From positions 1 to 64,000 of the forward strand of contig CAMDWJ010000012.1 in the NCBI GenBank assembly GCA_945877815.1: a DNA stretch of 64,000 bases, in the 5' to 3' direction. Made by a program: the position numbers and the translations under genes. The notes below the pieces were generated by a model, which saw nothing but the letters and a program-made list of their open reading frames with translations, had not been told where the DNA came from and did no database searches. This document shows positions 37,838-51,244 of this stretch, piece after piece. The stretch is from Caenispirillum bisanense. Lineage in GTDB: Bacteria > Pseudomonadota > Alphaproteobacteria > Rhodospirillales > UBA2165. Numbering within the stretch: position 1 is the stretch's first letter; each line of letters begins with the position of its first letter.

Positions 37838-38679
37838 AAGCTATCATGCCCGGGGCCAAGAAGGTTTCGCGCCGCCGTCCGCGCGCCAAGCCGCTATTAG
37901 ATCGCTCCAAGCTGCGCTTTGCCGGCTGGTTCGTCGCCGTCGCGATCTGGGGTTTTGCTGGCTGGCAGGTCTGGGACAGCGGTTGGATCCAGGAAGGCGG
38001 CGGGCGCGCCACCGACCGTTTCGTTACGTTGAGCACTTTGATCGGCTTTAAGGTCGAACAGATCACGGTTGAAGGACGCCAGGAAACATCTCAGGACGAC
38101 TTGCGCGCTGCATTGCGGCTCGATCGCGGTACGCCGATCTTCGGGTTCGATGCGGCCGCTGCGCATGATCGGCTCAAAAAACTGCCGTGGGTCCGCGCCG
38201 CAGTCATCGAACGCCATCTTCCCGATGTCGTCACTTTGCGCATCACCGAACGGCGGCCGATCGCCTTATGGCAGCGCGATGGGCAATTCTCGCTGATCGA
38301 TACCGAAGGCGTGGTGATTCCGATCGACGATATCGGACGTTTCGGAAAGTTGATCGTCGTGGTCGGTGCCGATGCGCCGCCCCACGCCAAGGGTCTGGTC
38401 GATTTCCTCGCCGCGGAACCCGCGCTTTTGCCACGTGTGCGCGCTGCGGTGCGCGTCGGCGACCGCCGCTGGGATCTTTATCTGGACGACAGCATGCACG
38501 TGCTGATGCCCGAGGAAGACGCGGGTTCTGCCTGGCGCAAGCTCGCCGATCTGGAACGCAGCGGCGATTTGTTCGCCCACAATTATTCGATCATCGATCT
38601 GCGTCTCAAGGACCGCGTCGTCGTTCGCAAGGCACCGCCCGAGGCGAAGCCGGCCGATCCGAAACAGCGCAACACGTAA
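37825..38679 (+). CDS. ftsQ: Cell division protein FtsQ
   Basis: Bitopic divisome scaffold that binds FtsB and FtsL. The 284 residues have a basic cytoplasmic tail (KKVSRRRPRAKPLL), one transmembrane helix at about 33-50 (GWFVAVAIWGFAGWQVW), a POTRA domain from about 70 (FKVEQITVEGRQETSQDDLR to the LKKLPWVRAAVIERHLPDVV segment), and the FtsQ beta domain (ITERRPIALWQRDGQF onward). The start overlaps ddl by 13 bases; an internal ATG 21 bases later is possible. Confidence 0.95.
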   Translation: MRRVEAIMPGAKKVSRRRPRAKPLLDRSKLRFAGWFVAVAIWGFAGWQVWDSGWIQEGGGRATDRFVTLSTLIGFKVEQITVEGRQETSQDDLRAALRLDRGTPIFGFDAAAAHDRLKKLPWVRAAVIERHLPDVVTLRITERRPIALWQRDGQFSLIDTEGVVIPIDDIGRFGKLIVVVGADAPPHAKGLVDFLAAEPALLPRVRAAVRVGDRRWDLYLDDSMHVLMPEEDAGSAWRKLADLERSGDLFAHNYSIIDLRLKDRVVVRKAPPEAKPADPKQRNT

Positions 38680-38697
38680 CGGAGGACATGTAGGGGG

Positions 38698-39969
38698 ATG
38701 TCCAAAATGCAGAAGAAGCGGTTGAAATACGCGGCACGTCCGGGCCTGATCGCGGCGCTGGATATCGGGTCGTCGAAAATCGCCTGTTTGATCGCGCGTC
38801 CGCAGGATGACGGCACGGCCGAGGTCATCGGCGTCGGCCATCAAGTCTCCAAGGGCATGCGCAACGGCAATATCGTCGATATGGGCGCGGTCGAGAACGC
38901 AGTCAGCGCGACTGTCGAAGCAGCCGAGCAGCTCGCCCGCGAAAATGTGCGCGAGGTCGTTCTGTGCATGTCCGGGGGTTCCCCGGAATCGAAACTGATT
39001 TCCTTCGACGTCGCCATCGCCGGCCATGAGATCGGCGACGGCGATCTGCGCCGCGCGCTGGATCCGACCTGGCTCTATGCGCGTCAAGGCGACGATCGGC
39101 GCATCATCCACACCCTGCCGGTCGGCTTTTCGATCAATGGGAATCGCGGCGTGCGCGACCCGCGTCGCATGTACGGTGAAAAGCTCGGCGTCGACATGCA
39201 TGTCATCACGCAAGCCTCCAGCGCCGTGCGCAATCTGGAATCCTGCGCGGCGCGCTGCCAGCTCGAAATCGAGGCGCATGTGGTTGCACCTTACGCCGCC
39301 GGTCTCGCCGTCCTCGTCGAGGACGAGAAGGATCTGGGCGGCATCTGCATCGATATGGGCGGCGGCACGACGGGCATTTCCGTCTTCCTCGAAGGCGAGG
39401 TGGTCTATACTGGCGCCATCGCCATGGGCGGCAATCACGTGACCAACGATATCGCGCGCGGTCTGTCGACGCCGCTGGCGCACGCCGAGCGGATGAAGAC
39501 GCTCTACGGCGGAACCTATGTCACCGGCTCAGATCCGCACGAAATCATCAAGGTTCCGCTGATCGGCGAGGACGATACCGAGGAAAATCAGATTCCGCGC
39601 TCGATGCTGGCTGAAATTATTCGCCCGCGCATCGAGGAGATATTCGAACTCGTGCGCGCCAAGCTTGACGAGGCGGGCCTCGACAAGGGCGTCGGGCGGC
39701 GCGTCGTGCTGACCGGCGGGGCTTCGCAGCTCGCCGGCGTGCGACGCCTGGCCGCAGAGATGCTCGGCAAGCAGGTGCGCCGCGGCCGACCCACGCCGAT
39801 CAAAGGATTGCCGGAGGCTGCATCCGGCCCCGCCTTCGCCGCTGCAGTTGGGCTTGTGCACTACGCGCTCACCGAGCGTCAGCAAACCTCGTTCACTTCA
39901 CTTTACTCCAAGGAGATGCCGTCGAGCCGGTTCGGCCGGCTCGGGCAATGGTTTCGTGACAACATTTAG
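38698..39969 (+). CDS. ftsA: Cell division protein FtsA
   Basis: Actin-like protein that tethers FtsZ filaments to the membrane. The 423 residues include the ATP-fold motifs ALDIGSSKIACLIARP near 20, ICIDMGGGTTGISVFLEG near 217 and VLTGGASQLAGVRRLA near 337. The C-terminal amphipathic helix (SRFGRLGQWFRDNI) is the membrane anchor. The ribosome-binding region GGAGG plus a GGGGG run lies just upstream. It is separated from ftsZ by a 128-base gap with hairpins, so ftsZ may have its own control. Confidence 0.97.
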   Translation: MSKMQKKRLKYAARPGLIAALDIGSSKIACLIARPQDDGTAEVIGVGHQVSKGMRNGNIVDMGAVENAVSATVEAAEQLARENVREVVLCMSGGSPESKLISFDVAIAGHEIGDGDLRRALDPTWLYARQGDDRRIIHTLPVGFSINGNRGVRDPRRMYGEKLGVDMHVITQASSAVRNLESCAARCQLEIEAHVVAPYAAGLAVLVEDEKDLGGICIDMGGGTTGISVFLEGEVVYTGAIAMGGNHVTNDIARGLSTPLAHAERMKTLYGGTYVTGSDPHEIIKVPLIGEDDTEENQIPRSMLAEIIRPRIEEIFELVRAKLDEAGLDKGVGRRVVLTGGASQLAGVRRLAAEMLGKQVRRGRPTPIKGLPEAASGPAFAAAVGLVHYALTERQQTSFTSLYSKEMPSSRFGRLGQWFRDNI

Positions 39970-40097
39970 CTTTCGTAAATCTTTCGCCCTGACAAAGGGC
40001 TCAACCATTCTGTCCCGCGATCCGGGATCGAAGCGCTCGCCCGTCGGAGAAACCGGCATTTCCGGCGGGTGTTCACTCACTCTGTAAGGAGGCCACT
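39970..40097 (+). promoter_or_regulatory. ftsA-ftsZ intergenic leader with hairpins
   Basis: This is the largest gap within the division genes. It holds a hairpin GCCCT (39986-39990) with AGGGC (39996-40000), a near-perfect dyad CGATCC-G-GGATCG at 40018-40030, and a strong AAGGAGG ribosome-binding site at 40086-40092. Separate promoters for ftsZ are usual in alphaproteobacteria; I cannot identify the promoter boxes with confidence. Confidence 0.35.
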
Positions 40098-41948
40098 ATG
40101 ACCATCAACATTACCGTTCCGGCCAAGGTCGTGGAGTACGAGCTGAAGCCGCGCATTACCGTAATCGGCGTCGGCGGTGCCGGCGGCAACGCAGTCAACA
40201 ATATGATCGATATGGGGCTCGGAGGTGTCGAGTTCATCGTCGCCAATTCGGATGCCCAGGCGCTCGCCCATTCCAAGGCGGAGCGGCGCATCCAGATGGG
40301 AACCGAAGTCACCCGCGGGCTCGGCGCCGGTTCCAATCCGAATATCGGCCGCGCCGCGGCCGAGGAATCGCTGGAGGAGATTTTCTCGCATCTGCGCGAT
40401 ACCAACATGGTCTTCATTACCGCCGGTCTCGGCGGCGGCACCGGAACGGGGGCAGCCCCTGTCATCGCGCGAGCCGCGCGCGATTACGGGATCCTGACCG
40501 TGGGCGTCGTGACCAAGCCCTTCCAGTTCGAGGGTGAGCGCCGTATGAAGTTGGCCGAAGCCGGGCTTGAGGAATTGCAGCAATATGTCGATACGCTGCT
40601 CGTCATTCCCAACCAAAATCTCTTCCGCATCGCCAATGAATCGACCACCTTCGCCCAGGCCTTCAAGATGGCCGACGATGTGCTTCATTCGGGCGTGCGC
40701 GGCGTGACCGATCTGATGGTGATGCCGGGCCTTATCAACCTCGATTTCGCCGATATCCGTTCGGTGATGAGCGAGATGGGCAAGGCGATGATGGGGACCG
40801 GCGAAGCCGAGGGCGAGGATCGCGCGATCGAGGCCGCCGAGGCCGCCATCGCGAATCCGCTGCTCGACGATTCGTCGATGAGCGGTGCTCGGGGCGTGCT
40901 GATCAACATCACGGCCGGGCGTGACATCACCCTGTTCGAGGTCGATGACGCGGCCAACCGCATCCGCAAAGAAGTGGACAAGGACGCCAACATCATCTTC
41001 GGATCGACATTCGACGATACGCTTGGAGGCAAGATCCGCGTCTCCGTCGTCGCGACCGGCATCGATGCCAACGAATCGATGCGCCGCGATCCGTCCGAAC
41101 GGGCCATGCGCGATGAATACCGCGAGCCAGCCCGCCTCGAGGCGCCGATGCCGCGTATCGGCTCGGTCCACCAGGTGCTTCAGCCGTCGATGGCGGCGCA
41201 GCAGGTCCACCATGCGCCGCAGCCGATGGCCGCGACGGCGCAGGCAACGATGCCTGCATCGTCGATGCCGCAACCGGCGTTGCGCACTGTGATGCAGGAA
41301 GAAATGGTCGAACCGAAGCCTGTTGCTCCGACCCCGGCTCCGGTTGCTTCCGAGCAGCCGAGATTCATTCTGCCCAAGGGCAAGCCGCTGTCGGAAATTC
41401 GCGCACCCGTATCCCACATGGCCCGGGCTGTCGAACCGGCCATCGAACCGGCCGCCGTCGGTCGCGATCTGTTCATCCCGGACGCACCGTCCGACGGATC
41501 GATCGCACCGGAGGCACCGCGTTTGGTCAATCCCTTCGCGGCGGCCGATATGGTCAACCCGCCCCGGGCGACCGAACGGGCCGTTCCGGAACGCAAACCC
41601 GATGTTAGCCTTTTCGAGCGCATTACCGGAGTGCGTCGGATCGACAAGCGCCAATCCAGCGTCGAACCGGTTGCTCCCGCCGCCATGCCTGCCATGACGG
41701 CGCCGGCTCAGCCGCAGTTCAGCGAACCGGGCCCCCGGGTGTTTGTGGCACCCGCACCCGTGGAAGAGGTAACGCCGGCCGAGACGGCCCTTCAAAAACC
41801 CGAATCGATCCCCGTGGTCCCGGTGGAGGCGCCTCAGCAGGCTTCTCCGCTGCTCGGCGGGCTCGATCCGGACGACCGTTTGTCGCTCAGTTCAGAGGCG
41901 GATGATCCCCTTGATATTCCTGCATTTTTAAGGCGTCAGGCGAATTAG
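40098..41948 (+). CDS. ftsZ: Cell division protein FtsZ
   Basis: Tubulin-like GTPase that forms the division ring. Residues 1-320 are the conserved core: [16 protein letters not shown] near 22, the tubulin signature [16 protein letters not shown] near 113 and [18 protein letters not shown] near 172. A long Pro- and Ala-rich linker of about 270 residues follows, as in many alphaproteobacteria. It ends in the conserved C-terminal peptide [10 protein letters not shown], which binds FtsA. At 616 residues it is longer than the usual 380-500. The ATG has an ideal AAGGAGG ribosome-binding site. Confidence 0.98.
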   Translation: MTINITVPAKVVEYELKPRITVIGVGGAGGNAVNNMIDMGLGGVEFIVANSDAQALAHSKAERRIQMGTEVTRGLGAGSNPNIGRAAAEESLEEIFSHLRDTNMVFITAGLGGGTGTGAAPVIARAARDYGILTVGVVTKPFQFEGERRMKLAEAGLEELQQYVDTLLVIPNQNLFRIANESTTFAQAFKMADDVLHSGVRGVTDLMVMPGLINLDFADIRSVMSEMGKAMMGTGEAEGEDRAIEAAEAAIANPLLDDSSMSGARGVLINITAGRDITLFEVDDAANRIRKEVDKDANIIFGSTFDDTLGGKIRVSVVATGIDANESMRRDPSERAMRDEYREPARLEAPMPRIGSVHQVLQPSMAAQQVHHAPQPMAATAQATMPASSMPQPALRTVMQEEMVEPKPVAPTPAPVASEQPRFILPKGKPLSEIRAPVSHMARAVEPAIEPAAVGRDLFIPDAPSDGSIAPEAPRLVNPFAAADMVNPPRATERAVPERKPDVSLFERITGVRRIDKRQSSVEPVAPAAMPAMTAPAQPQFSEPGPRVFVAPAPVEEVTPAETALQKPESIPVVPVEAPQQASPLLGGLDPDDRLSLSSEADDPLDIPAFLRRQAN

Positions 41949-41983
41949 GAAGGATCGTAACAAACTGCAATAATTGTTGATTT

Positions 41984-42055
41984 GAGTACGTCCCGGGGTG
42001 GCCTTACACCAAAACTCAGGGGCGTACTCGATCGACCCGCCAACCGGGGGGTTGG
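41984..42055 (+). promoter_or_regulatory. Two hairpins between ftsZ and lpxC
   Basis: GAGTACGTCCC (41984-41994) pairs with GGGGCGTACTC (42019-42029), an 11-bp stem with one G-T pair. Next, CCAACC (42040-42045) pairs with GGTTGG (42050-42055) around GGGG. Neither is followed by a T-run, so they look more like leader structure, an operator or processing sites than an intrinsic terminator. Confidence 0.4.
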
Positions 42056-42089
42056 TTCGTAAAAGAGCGATCGGGCCGGTTTGGAAAGC

Positions 42090-43097
42090 ATGAATCAGAT
42101 CGATAGGCATTCGTTCAGGGGAAAACAAGGGTTCGGCCAAGCCGTATCCAATCCGCTGACCCGTGTGCGCGGTCTGGATCTTGCCCGTCGCGAACGTACC
42201 TTGCTCCGCTCCGTCAATTGCGTGGGCGTCGGCCTTCACTCGGGCCGCAGCGTCTCGCTCACCCTCAAACCGGCGCTGGCCGGCACGGGAATTGTGTTCC
42301 GCCGTGTCGATCTTGCCGGGGCTCCCGAAATTCCGGCGCGTTGGGACCATGTGGTCGATACCGCCATGTGCACGACAATTGGGATCGACGGCGGTATCCG
42401 CGTCGGCACGGTCGAACATCTGATGTCGGCCTTTGTCGGCTGCCATGTTGACAATGTGATCGTCGAAGTCGATGGCCCCGAAGTTCCGGTAATGGACGGT
42501 AGCGCCCAGCCCTTCGTCTTCCTCATCGAATGTGCCGGGATGGTCGATCAGGACCGTCAGCGCACGGTCATTGAAATTCTCAAACCGATTAAGGTCGAAC
42601 AGGACGGCAAATCCGCCGAACTCCTTCCGTCCGACACGTTCTCGGTCGATTTTGAAATCGATTTCGCCAGCAGCGCCGTGTCGCGCCAGTCGATCCGGCT
42701 CGAACTCGTCAATGGCACCTTCAACAAGGAAGTCGCCCGCGCCCGTACCTTCGGCTTTGCCGAGGATGTGGAAAAGCTGCGTGCGGCCGGCTTGGCGCTC
42801 GGCGGCTCGCTCGACAATGCGGTCGTGGTCGAAGGCGACAAGATCCTCAATGAGGGCGGCCTGCGCTACGAGGATGAATTCGTGCGTCACAAGGTTTTGG
42901 ACGCGGTTGGCGATCTGAATCTGGCGGGTGGCGAAATCCGCGGTGCCTATCGCGGGGCCCGCGCCGGCCACCAGATGACCAATCTCCTATTGCGGGCCTT
43001 GTTTGCCGATCCCAGCGCCTATTGCGTGCATGGCCCAGCGAGCCAGGCCGATGACGAGGACGTTTCCGCCCCGATTCGTCGGGCGCGCCGCGCCTAA
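42090..43097 (+). CDS. lpxC: UDP-3-O-acyl-N-acetylglucosamine deacetylase
   Basis: Zinc enzyme for the committed step of lipid A synthesis. About 335 residues. The zinc-ligand His lies in [17 protein letters not shown] near residue 109, and the other two in [16 protein letters not shown] and [10 protein letters not shown] near the C-terminus. The segments [37 protein letters not shown] and [10 protein letters not shown] are typical. A TTG 9 bases upstream is an alternative start. Its place directly after ftsZ is the normal alphaproteobacterial and gammaproteobacterial order. Confidence 0.97.
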   Translation: MNQIDRHSFRGKQGFGQAVSNPLTRVRGLDLARRERTLLRSVNCVGVGLHSGRSVSLTLKPALAGTGIVFRRVDLAGAPEIPARWDHVVDTAMCTTIGIDGGIRVGTVEHLMSAFVGCHVDNVIVEVDGPEVPVMDGSAQPFVFLIECAGMVDQDRQRTVIEILKPIKVEQDGKSAELLPSDTFSVDFEIDFASSAVSRQSIRLELVNGTFNKEVARARTFGFAEDVEKLRAAGLALGGSLDNAVVVEGDKILNEGGLRYEDEFVRHKVLDAVGDLNLAGGEIRGAYRGARAGHQMTNLLLRALFADPSAYCVHGPASQADDEDVSAPIRRARRA

Positions 43098-43103
43098 ACA
43101 GCC

Positions 43104-43135
43104 GCGCCAAACGCTTTTCCCGGCGGCGCTTTTTT
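43104..43135 (+). terminator. Probable intrinsic terminator after lpxC
   Basis: GCGCC (43104-43108) can pair with GGCGC (43125-43129), directly followed by six T bases (43130-43135). It starts 7 bases after the lpxC stop. The stem is short and the loop long, so strength is uncertain, but it could end the division-cluster transcript. Confidence 0.45.
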
Positions 43136-43235
43136 CGTATAACGTTGACGTCGATTCGCAGGGCTCGAATCCATTGCGATTCGTCGGGCGTGGAGCCGGT
43201 TCCTGATCGAGAACAAGGGAAAGCGGGGTTTGTAC

Positions 43236-44150
43236 ATGAACGTTCGGATAGGCGTGGTTCGGCGGTGTTTGCCGGCACGATACCTGATCGTTTCGGCCCT
43301 CGCTTTGGCGCTCGTCGCTTGCGCGTCGGAGAAGCCGAAATACGTCGAAAAGCCGGTGGAGGAACTCTACAACACCGCCGTCGATTTGATGCAGCAACAG
43401 GAATTCACCAAAGCCGCCGCCGCCTTCGACGAGGTCGAGCGCCAGCATCCCTATTCGGTGTGGGCGACCAAGGCCCAACTGATGGCAGCCTATAACCACT
43501 ACCAGAAAAATGCCTACGACGATGCGATCATTGCGCTCGACCGCTTCATCCAGCTCCATCCCTCGCATTTGGACGTGCCTTACGCCTATTACCTGAAGGC
43601 GCTGTGCTACTACGAGCAGATTTCCGACGTCGGCCGCGACCAGAAAATGACGGATCTGGCCTCCAAGGCGTTGCAGGATCTGATGACACGGTTTCCGAGC
43701 TCGAGATATGCCCGCGACGCGACAATCAAGCTCGATCTGACGCGCGATCATCTCGCCGGCAAGGAAATGGAGATTGGGCGCTATTACCAAGGGCAGCAGC
43801 AATATCTCGCCTCGATCAACCGCTTCAAATATGTGGTCGACAATTACCAGACTACGACCCACGTCCCCGAAGCCCTGCACCGACTGACCGAGGCCTATAA
43901 GGCGCTCGGCCTGACCGAGGATGCCCGCAAGACCGCCGCCGTCCTCGGCCATAACTTCCCCGGCAGCGAATGGTATATCGATTCCTTCGAGCTGGTCGAA
44001 GGGACGCCGTTCCGTGAAAAGGTCGAGAAGAAGGCGCCGTGGTATTGGCCGTTCGGCGCGGCGACCAAAAAAGAAAGCGCCCAAATGGCCTCGCCGCCCG
44101 TTGTCGATGATTCCAAGGGGAAGTCGAGTCCTTGGTATTGGCCATTTTGA
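43236..44150 (+). CDS. bamD: Outer-membrane assembly lipoprotein BamD
   Basis: Lipoprotein of the BAM complex, which folds outer-membrane proteins with BamA. The signal peptide ends in the lipobox LALVAC (Cys at about 29). TPR repeats follow (YNTAVDLMQQQEFTKAAAAF; AQLMAAYNHYQKNAYDDAII; ARDATIKLDLTRDHLAGKEM; RYYQGQQQYLASINRFKYVV), the BamD/YfiO pattern. At about 304 residues it is longer than E. coli BamD because of a C-terminal tail with a repeated aromatic motif: APWYWPFG near 267 and PWYWPF as the last residues. A TTG six bases upstream is a possible start. Confidence 0.95.
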   Translation: MNVRIGVVRRCLPARYLIVSALALALVACASEKPKYVEKPVEELYNTAVDLMQQQEFTKAAAAFDEVERQHPYSVWATKAQLMAAYNHYQKNAYDDAIIALDRFIQLHPSHLDVPYAYYLKALCYYEQISDVGRDQKMTDLASKALQDLMTRFPSSRYARDATIKLDLTRDHLAGKEMEIGRYYQGQQQYLASINRFKYVVDNYQTTTHVPEALHRLTEAYKALGLTEDARKTAAVLGHNFPGSEWYIDSFELVEGTPFREKVEKKAPWYWPFGAATKKESAQMASPPVVDDSKGKSSPWYWPF

Positions 44151-44213
44151 CGTCGTCCTGAGGAATCGACCCGGTGGCTTTCTCACGCCTCTGGCCACTG
44201 GCATAATCTCCGT

Positions 44214-48042
<3,829 letters not shown>

Positions 48043-48043
48043 G

Positions 48044-49096
48044 CTACTCCGCCGCCTTGGCGCCCGCACTGCGTTCGCGCGCCAGAATCCCGTCGACAAT
48101 GCGCCGCGCTTGGACCGCGCCCGCATCTTGGCGGAAATCGATCTGTGGCGGGAGTGAGCTGCCGTAGAGCGAAATGTTTTTCTGCTGCTCGCGGATGATG
48201 TGCAGATCTTCCATGAAGGCAGTGTGCACCTGACGAAAGACGAGTTCCGTCACGGTCGGATCGTCGAGCGCGAAGTCGCGCGCCTGGGCCCAGAAATAAT
48301 GCGTCGTCGTCTCGGTCTCGGGGGTGATTGCGTTGAGATTGCGCATCGAAAATCCCTGCGAACGGTCGCCGTCGCGTGCCCCCGTGCCGGCGATTGCGCC
48401 GCCGACATCGAGACGCACGAAAGCAGGTGCGGAATAGTCGATGATTTGCCAACGATCGATGTTCTGGTCGGGCTTAAAGCCGCCAGCACGTTGGAAGAAG
48501 GGCGGCGGCGGCGAATTCATGATCCAGCGAGTCACGCGCACGCGATCGCCGTCATGCTCGGTGGCAATGGGCGAGCCCGAGATCGCCTCGGTGCCGAGCG
48601 TGGTGCGATGGACGAATTGCAGATGGGTAAGATCGAGCAGATTCTCGACGAGCAGAAGATAGTTCCCCTCCAGATCGAGCTTCTCGCCTTTGGCCCGCCA
48701 GTTGGGATCGTCCATCCAATGGAAATCTTCAATCAAATTCGGATCGGCGAGTGCCGGATCGCCCATCCAAATCCATATCCAATGATTGCGTTCGACGACG
48801 GGAAAGCTCCGCACGCAAGCCTGCGGCGGAATATTGACCTGCGAGGGAATGAGCACACAGGCGCCGCTCGCATCGTATTGCAGCCCGTGATAGGGACATT
48901 CGACGGAGTTGCCGATGAGCCGACCTTCTGACAACGGCATATGGCGGTGGCAGCAGCGATCTTCGAGCGCAGCCGGCGTGCCTTCGCTGTCGCGCCAGAA
49001 CACGATGGGCTGGTTGCAGATCGTGCGGCGCATCAGCTCTTGGCGCCGGACTTCCCAATCCCACGCTGCGACATACCAGAAATTGCGCGGAAACAT
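48044..49096 (-). CDS. Rieske non-heme iron aromatic oxygenase (VanA-like)
   Basis: Oxygenase component of a ring-hydroxylating or O-demethylating system. The 350-residue length and opening NFWYVAAWDWEV are typical of the vanillate O-demethylase/toluenesulfonate monooxygenase group. Rieske ligands are in CCHRHMPLSEG and CPYHGLQYD (residues about 48-75). The mononuclear iron site is in NLLDLTHLQFVHRTTLG near 155. The substrate cannot be told from sequence. No ferredoxin or reductase partner is nearby, so it is orphaned here and must use one encoded elsewhere. It converges on ligA with one base between stops. Confidence 0.9.
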   Translation of the reverse strand: MFPRNFWYVAAWDWEVRRQELMRRTICNQPIVFWRDSEGTPAALEDRCCHRHMPLSEGRLIGNSVECPYHGLQYDASGACVLIPSQVNIPPQACVRSFPVVERNHWIWIWMGDPALADPNLIEDFHWMDDPNWRAKGEKLDLEGNYLLLVENLLDLTHLQFVHRTTLGTEAISGSPIATEHDGDRVRVTRWIMNSPPPPFFQRAGGFKPDQNIDRWQIIDYSAPAFVRLDVGGAIAGTGARDGDRSQGFSMRNLNAITPETETTTHYFWAQARDFALDDPTVTELVFRQVHTAFMEDLHIIREQQKNISLYGSSLPPQIDFRQDAGAVQARRIVDGILARERSAGAKAAE

Positions 49097-49141
49097 GATG
49101 CCTCTCCTAATTCTTATGGGAGAAGCATAGCCGACAAGCCG

Positions 49142-49161
49142 CCTGCCCTCTAGGGGGCAGG
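49142..49161 (-). terminator. Hairpin at end of F0 operon
   Basis: CCTGCCC (49142-49148) pairs perfectly with GGGCAGG (49155-49161), 26 bases past the last F0 gene in the direction of transcription. There is no T-run, so it may be a Rho-dependent or processing structure rather than a classical intrinsic terminator. Confidence 0.4.
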
Positions 49162-49186
49162 GTTCGGCTCGGCCGTTTAAGAAGCT

Positions 49187-49675
49187 CTAATTCAGTTTCG
49201 ATCCAAGCTCGCCGATGGCGGCGTCGACGATCTGCTCGGCGCGCGCACCCTGAACCTCCTGGGCGAGGATCTGGCGGGTCGCTTCGAGCGCCACATCGGC
49301 TGTCAGCGCCCGGATCTCGGCGGTTGCGTCGGCTTCGGCTTGGGCGATGCGGTCCATCGCCATGCGCTCGCGGCGTTTGAGCGAGGCTTCGGCGTCTTCG
49401 GTCATTTTGATACGCAGGCTCTGCGCGCTACCGCGCGCATCTTCGACGATGCTGCGGGCCTCGCGCTCGGCATCGGCAAGCTTACGCTTGGCTGCGGCCA
49501 GCATGTCCTGGGCTTCTTCGCGCAGGCGCATTGCCTCGTCGATCCGCGCCTGGATCTCGGCGATTTTGTCGTCGAGCGCCTTCGTGATGATCTTGCCCAC
49601 GGGCTTTGCGACCAGGGCAATGAGAATGATGAAGGCAACACCGACCCAGAAGGCGGGATCATGGAGGAATGCCAT
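49187..49675 (-). CDS. atpF: ATP synthase F0 subunit b
   Basis: Peripheral-stalk subunit that links F0 to F1. One N-terminal membrane helix (FWVGVAFIILIALVAKPVGK, about 8-27) is followed by a long charged coiled coil (ALDDKIAEIQARIDEAMRLR onward). 162 residues, the usual size. It is the last gene of the operon; its ATG shares one base with the b' stop. The two related but different b-type genes are the alphaproteobacterial and phototroph arrangement. Confidence 0.94.
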   Translation of the reverse strand: MAFLHDPAFWVGVAFIILIALVAKPVGKIITKALDDKIAEIQARIDEAMRLREEAQDMLAAAKRKLADAEREARSIVEDARGSAQSLRIKMTEDAEASLKRRERMAMDRIAQAEADATAEIRALTADVALEATRQILAQEVQGARAEQIVDAAIGELGSKLN

Positions 49676-50166
49676 CAGCTGCGTCCCCCGAGTGCGCGAT
49701 CAACTGCGGCTGCCGTCGCCTGCTCGCTCGGCGTCGTGCCGATCAGGCGTTGCGTGGCCGCCTGGGCGACGCCGACGGCGGCATCGCGGATGCTCGCCCG
49801 CGCGGCCGTCTTGGCCCGCTCGATCTCGGCCTCGGCCGTTTTGATCTGGGCGGCGAGGCGCTGGCCGAGCTGTTCGCTCTTGGCCTGCGCGTCGCTGCTG
49901 ACCTCGCGGGCAGTCTCCTGGATCGCGGCACGAGCGTCACTACGCGCCAGTGCGAGGCTTTTGTCGTAGGCCTCCGCGTCGGCTTGCGCCGTGGCCCGCA
50001 TCTCTTCCGCCGACGCCAGGTTGTCGTCGATCTTGTCCTGGCGTTCGGCGAGCACGTTGCCGATCCTGGGCAGGGCGACTCGCGCCATCAGGATGTAGAG
50101 GACGACAAACGAGATCGCGAGCCAGATGATCTGGCTTGGAAATGTCGCGATATCAAATTGAGGCAT
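49675..50166 (-). CDS. ATP synthase F0 subunit b'
   Basis: Second peripheral-stalk subunit, forming a heterodimer with b. 163 residues: membrane helix at about 8-28 (PSQIIWLAISFVVLYILMAR), then VALPRIGNVLAERQDKIDDN and a coiled coil rich in Ala, Glu and Lys. The PRIGNVLAERQDKI segment is typical of the b' form. It lies 74 bases after atpE. Confidence 0.93.
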   Translation of the reverse strand: MPQFDIATFPSQIIWLAISFVVLYILMARVALPRIGNVLAERQDKIDDNLASAEEMRATAQADAEAYDKSLALARSDARAAIQETAREVSSDAQAKSEQLGQRLAAQIKTAEAEIERAKTAARASIRDAAVGVAQAATQRLIGTTPSEQATAAAVDRALGGRS

Positions 50167-50240
50167 GCGCGCGCTCCGGGACTGCGGGGGCCGGTGGGCG
50201 TTGGCGGGACCGAAGTCCCGCCGACACCAGCCGTATCGGC

Positions 50241-50489
<249 letters not shown>

Positions 50490-50505
50490 TCAGTATTTGG
50501 TTGGA

Positions 50506-51237
50506 TTAGTGGAGATGGACCGCATCGTTAATGTAGATGCAGGTCAGAATGGTGAAGATGTACGCCTGCAGGAAGGCGATCAGCAGTTCCAGCGCGGTCA
50601 CCGCGACCAGGCCCAAGACCGGTATCGCGCCGAAGATGCCGAGAGGAATGACAAACCCCGCGACCACCTTCAGCAGCGTATGCCCCGCCATCATGTTGGC
50701 GAATAGGCGGACGCTGAGGCTGACGGGGCGTGACAAATACGAAATGATTTCGATCGGGATTAGCAGGGGCGCCATCGCGATCGGCACGCCGTGCGGCAGG
50801 AAGAACGAAAAGAACTTCATCCCGTGTTTGGCGATGGCGATCAGGGTCACGGCGACGAAGATGAAGGCGGCGAGCGCGAAGGTGACCGCGAGGTGGCTCG
50901 TATAGGTGAAGCTGTAGGGAAGCATGCCGAGCATGTTGCCGAACAGGACGAACATGAAGACCGAGAAGATGAAGGGGAAATAGGGACGCCCTTCCTTGCC
51001 GATCGTATCGGTCAGCATCTTGGCGATGAAGGTGTAGGACAACTCGGCGAGTAGCTGCCAGCGTCCAGGAACGAGGGCGCGCGAGCGCACCGACAGAATC
51101 ATCAGCGCGGAAATGCACAGCACCGCGACGACCATGAAGGCGGCGGAATTGGTGAAGGACGCATCAATGCCGCCGATGTGAATCGGAATCAGGGGCTTGA
51201 TGTGAAACTGTTCGAGAGGATTGTGCGCTTCGGCCAC
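50506..51237 (-). CDS. atpB: ATP synthase F0 subunit a
   Basis: Membrane stator that forms the proton half-channels against the c ring. 243 residues, about six helices. The essential Arg lies in RPVSLSVRLFANMMAGHTLL near residue 170. GNMLGMLPYSFTYTSHLAVT near 100 and AFLQAYIFTILTCIYINDAV at the C-terminus are typical. It lies 40 bases before atpE and eight bases after atpI. Confidence 0.97.
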   Translation of the reverse strand: MAEAHNPLEQFHIKPLIPIHIGGIDASFTNSAAFMVVAVLCISALMILSVRSRALVPGRWQLLAELSYTFIAKMLTDTIGKEGRPYFPFIFSVFMFVLFGNMLGMLPYSFTYTSHLAVTFALAAFIFVAVTLIAIAKHGMKFFSFFLPHGVPIAMAPLLIPIEIISYLSRPVSLSVRLFANMMAGHTLLKVVAGFVIPLGIFGAIPVLGLVAVTALELLIAFLQAYIFTILTCIYINDAVHLH

Positions 51238-51244
51238 TTAACGG

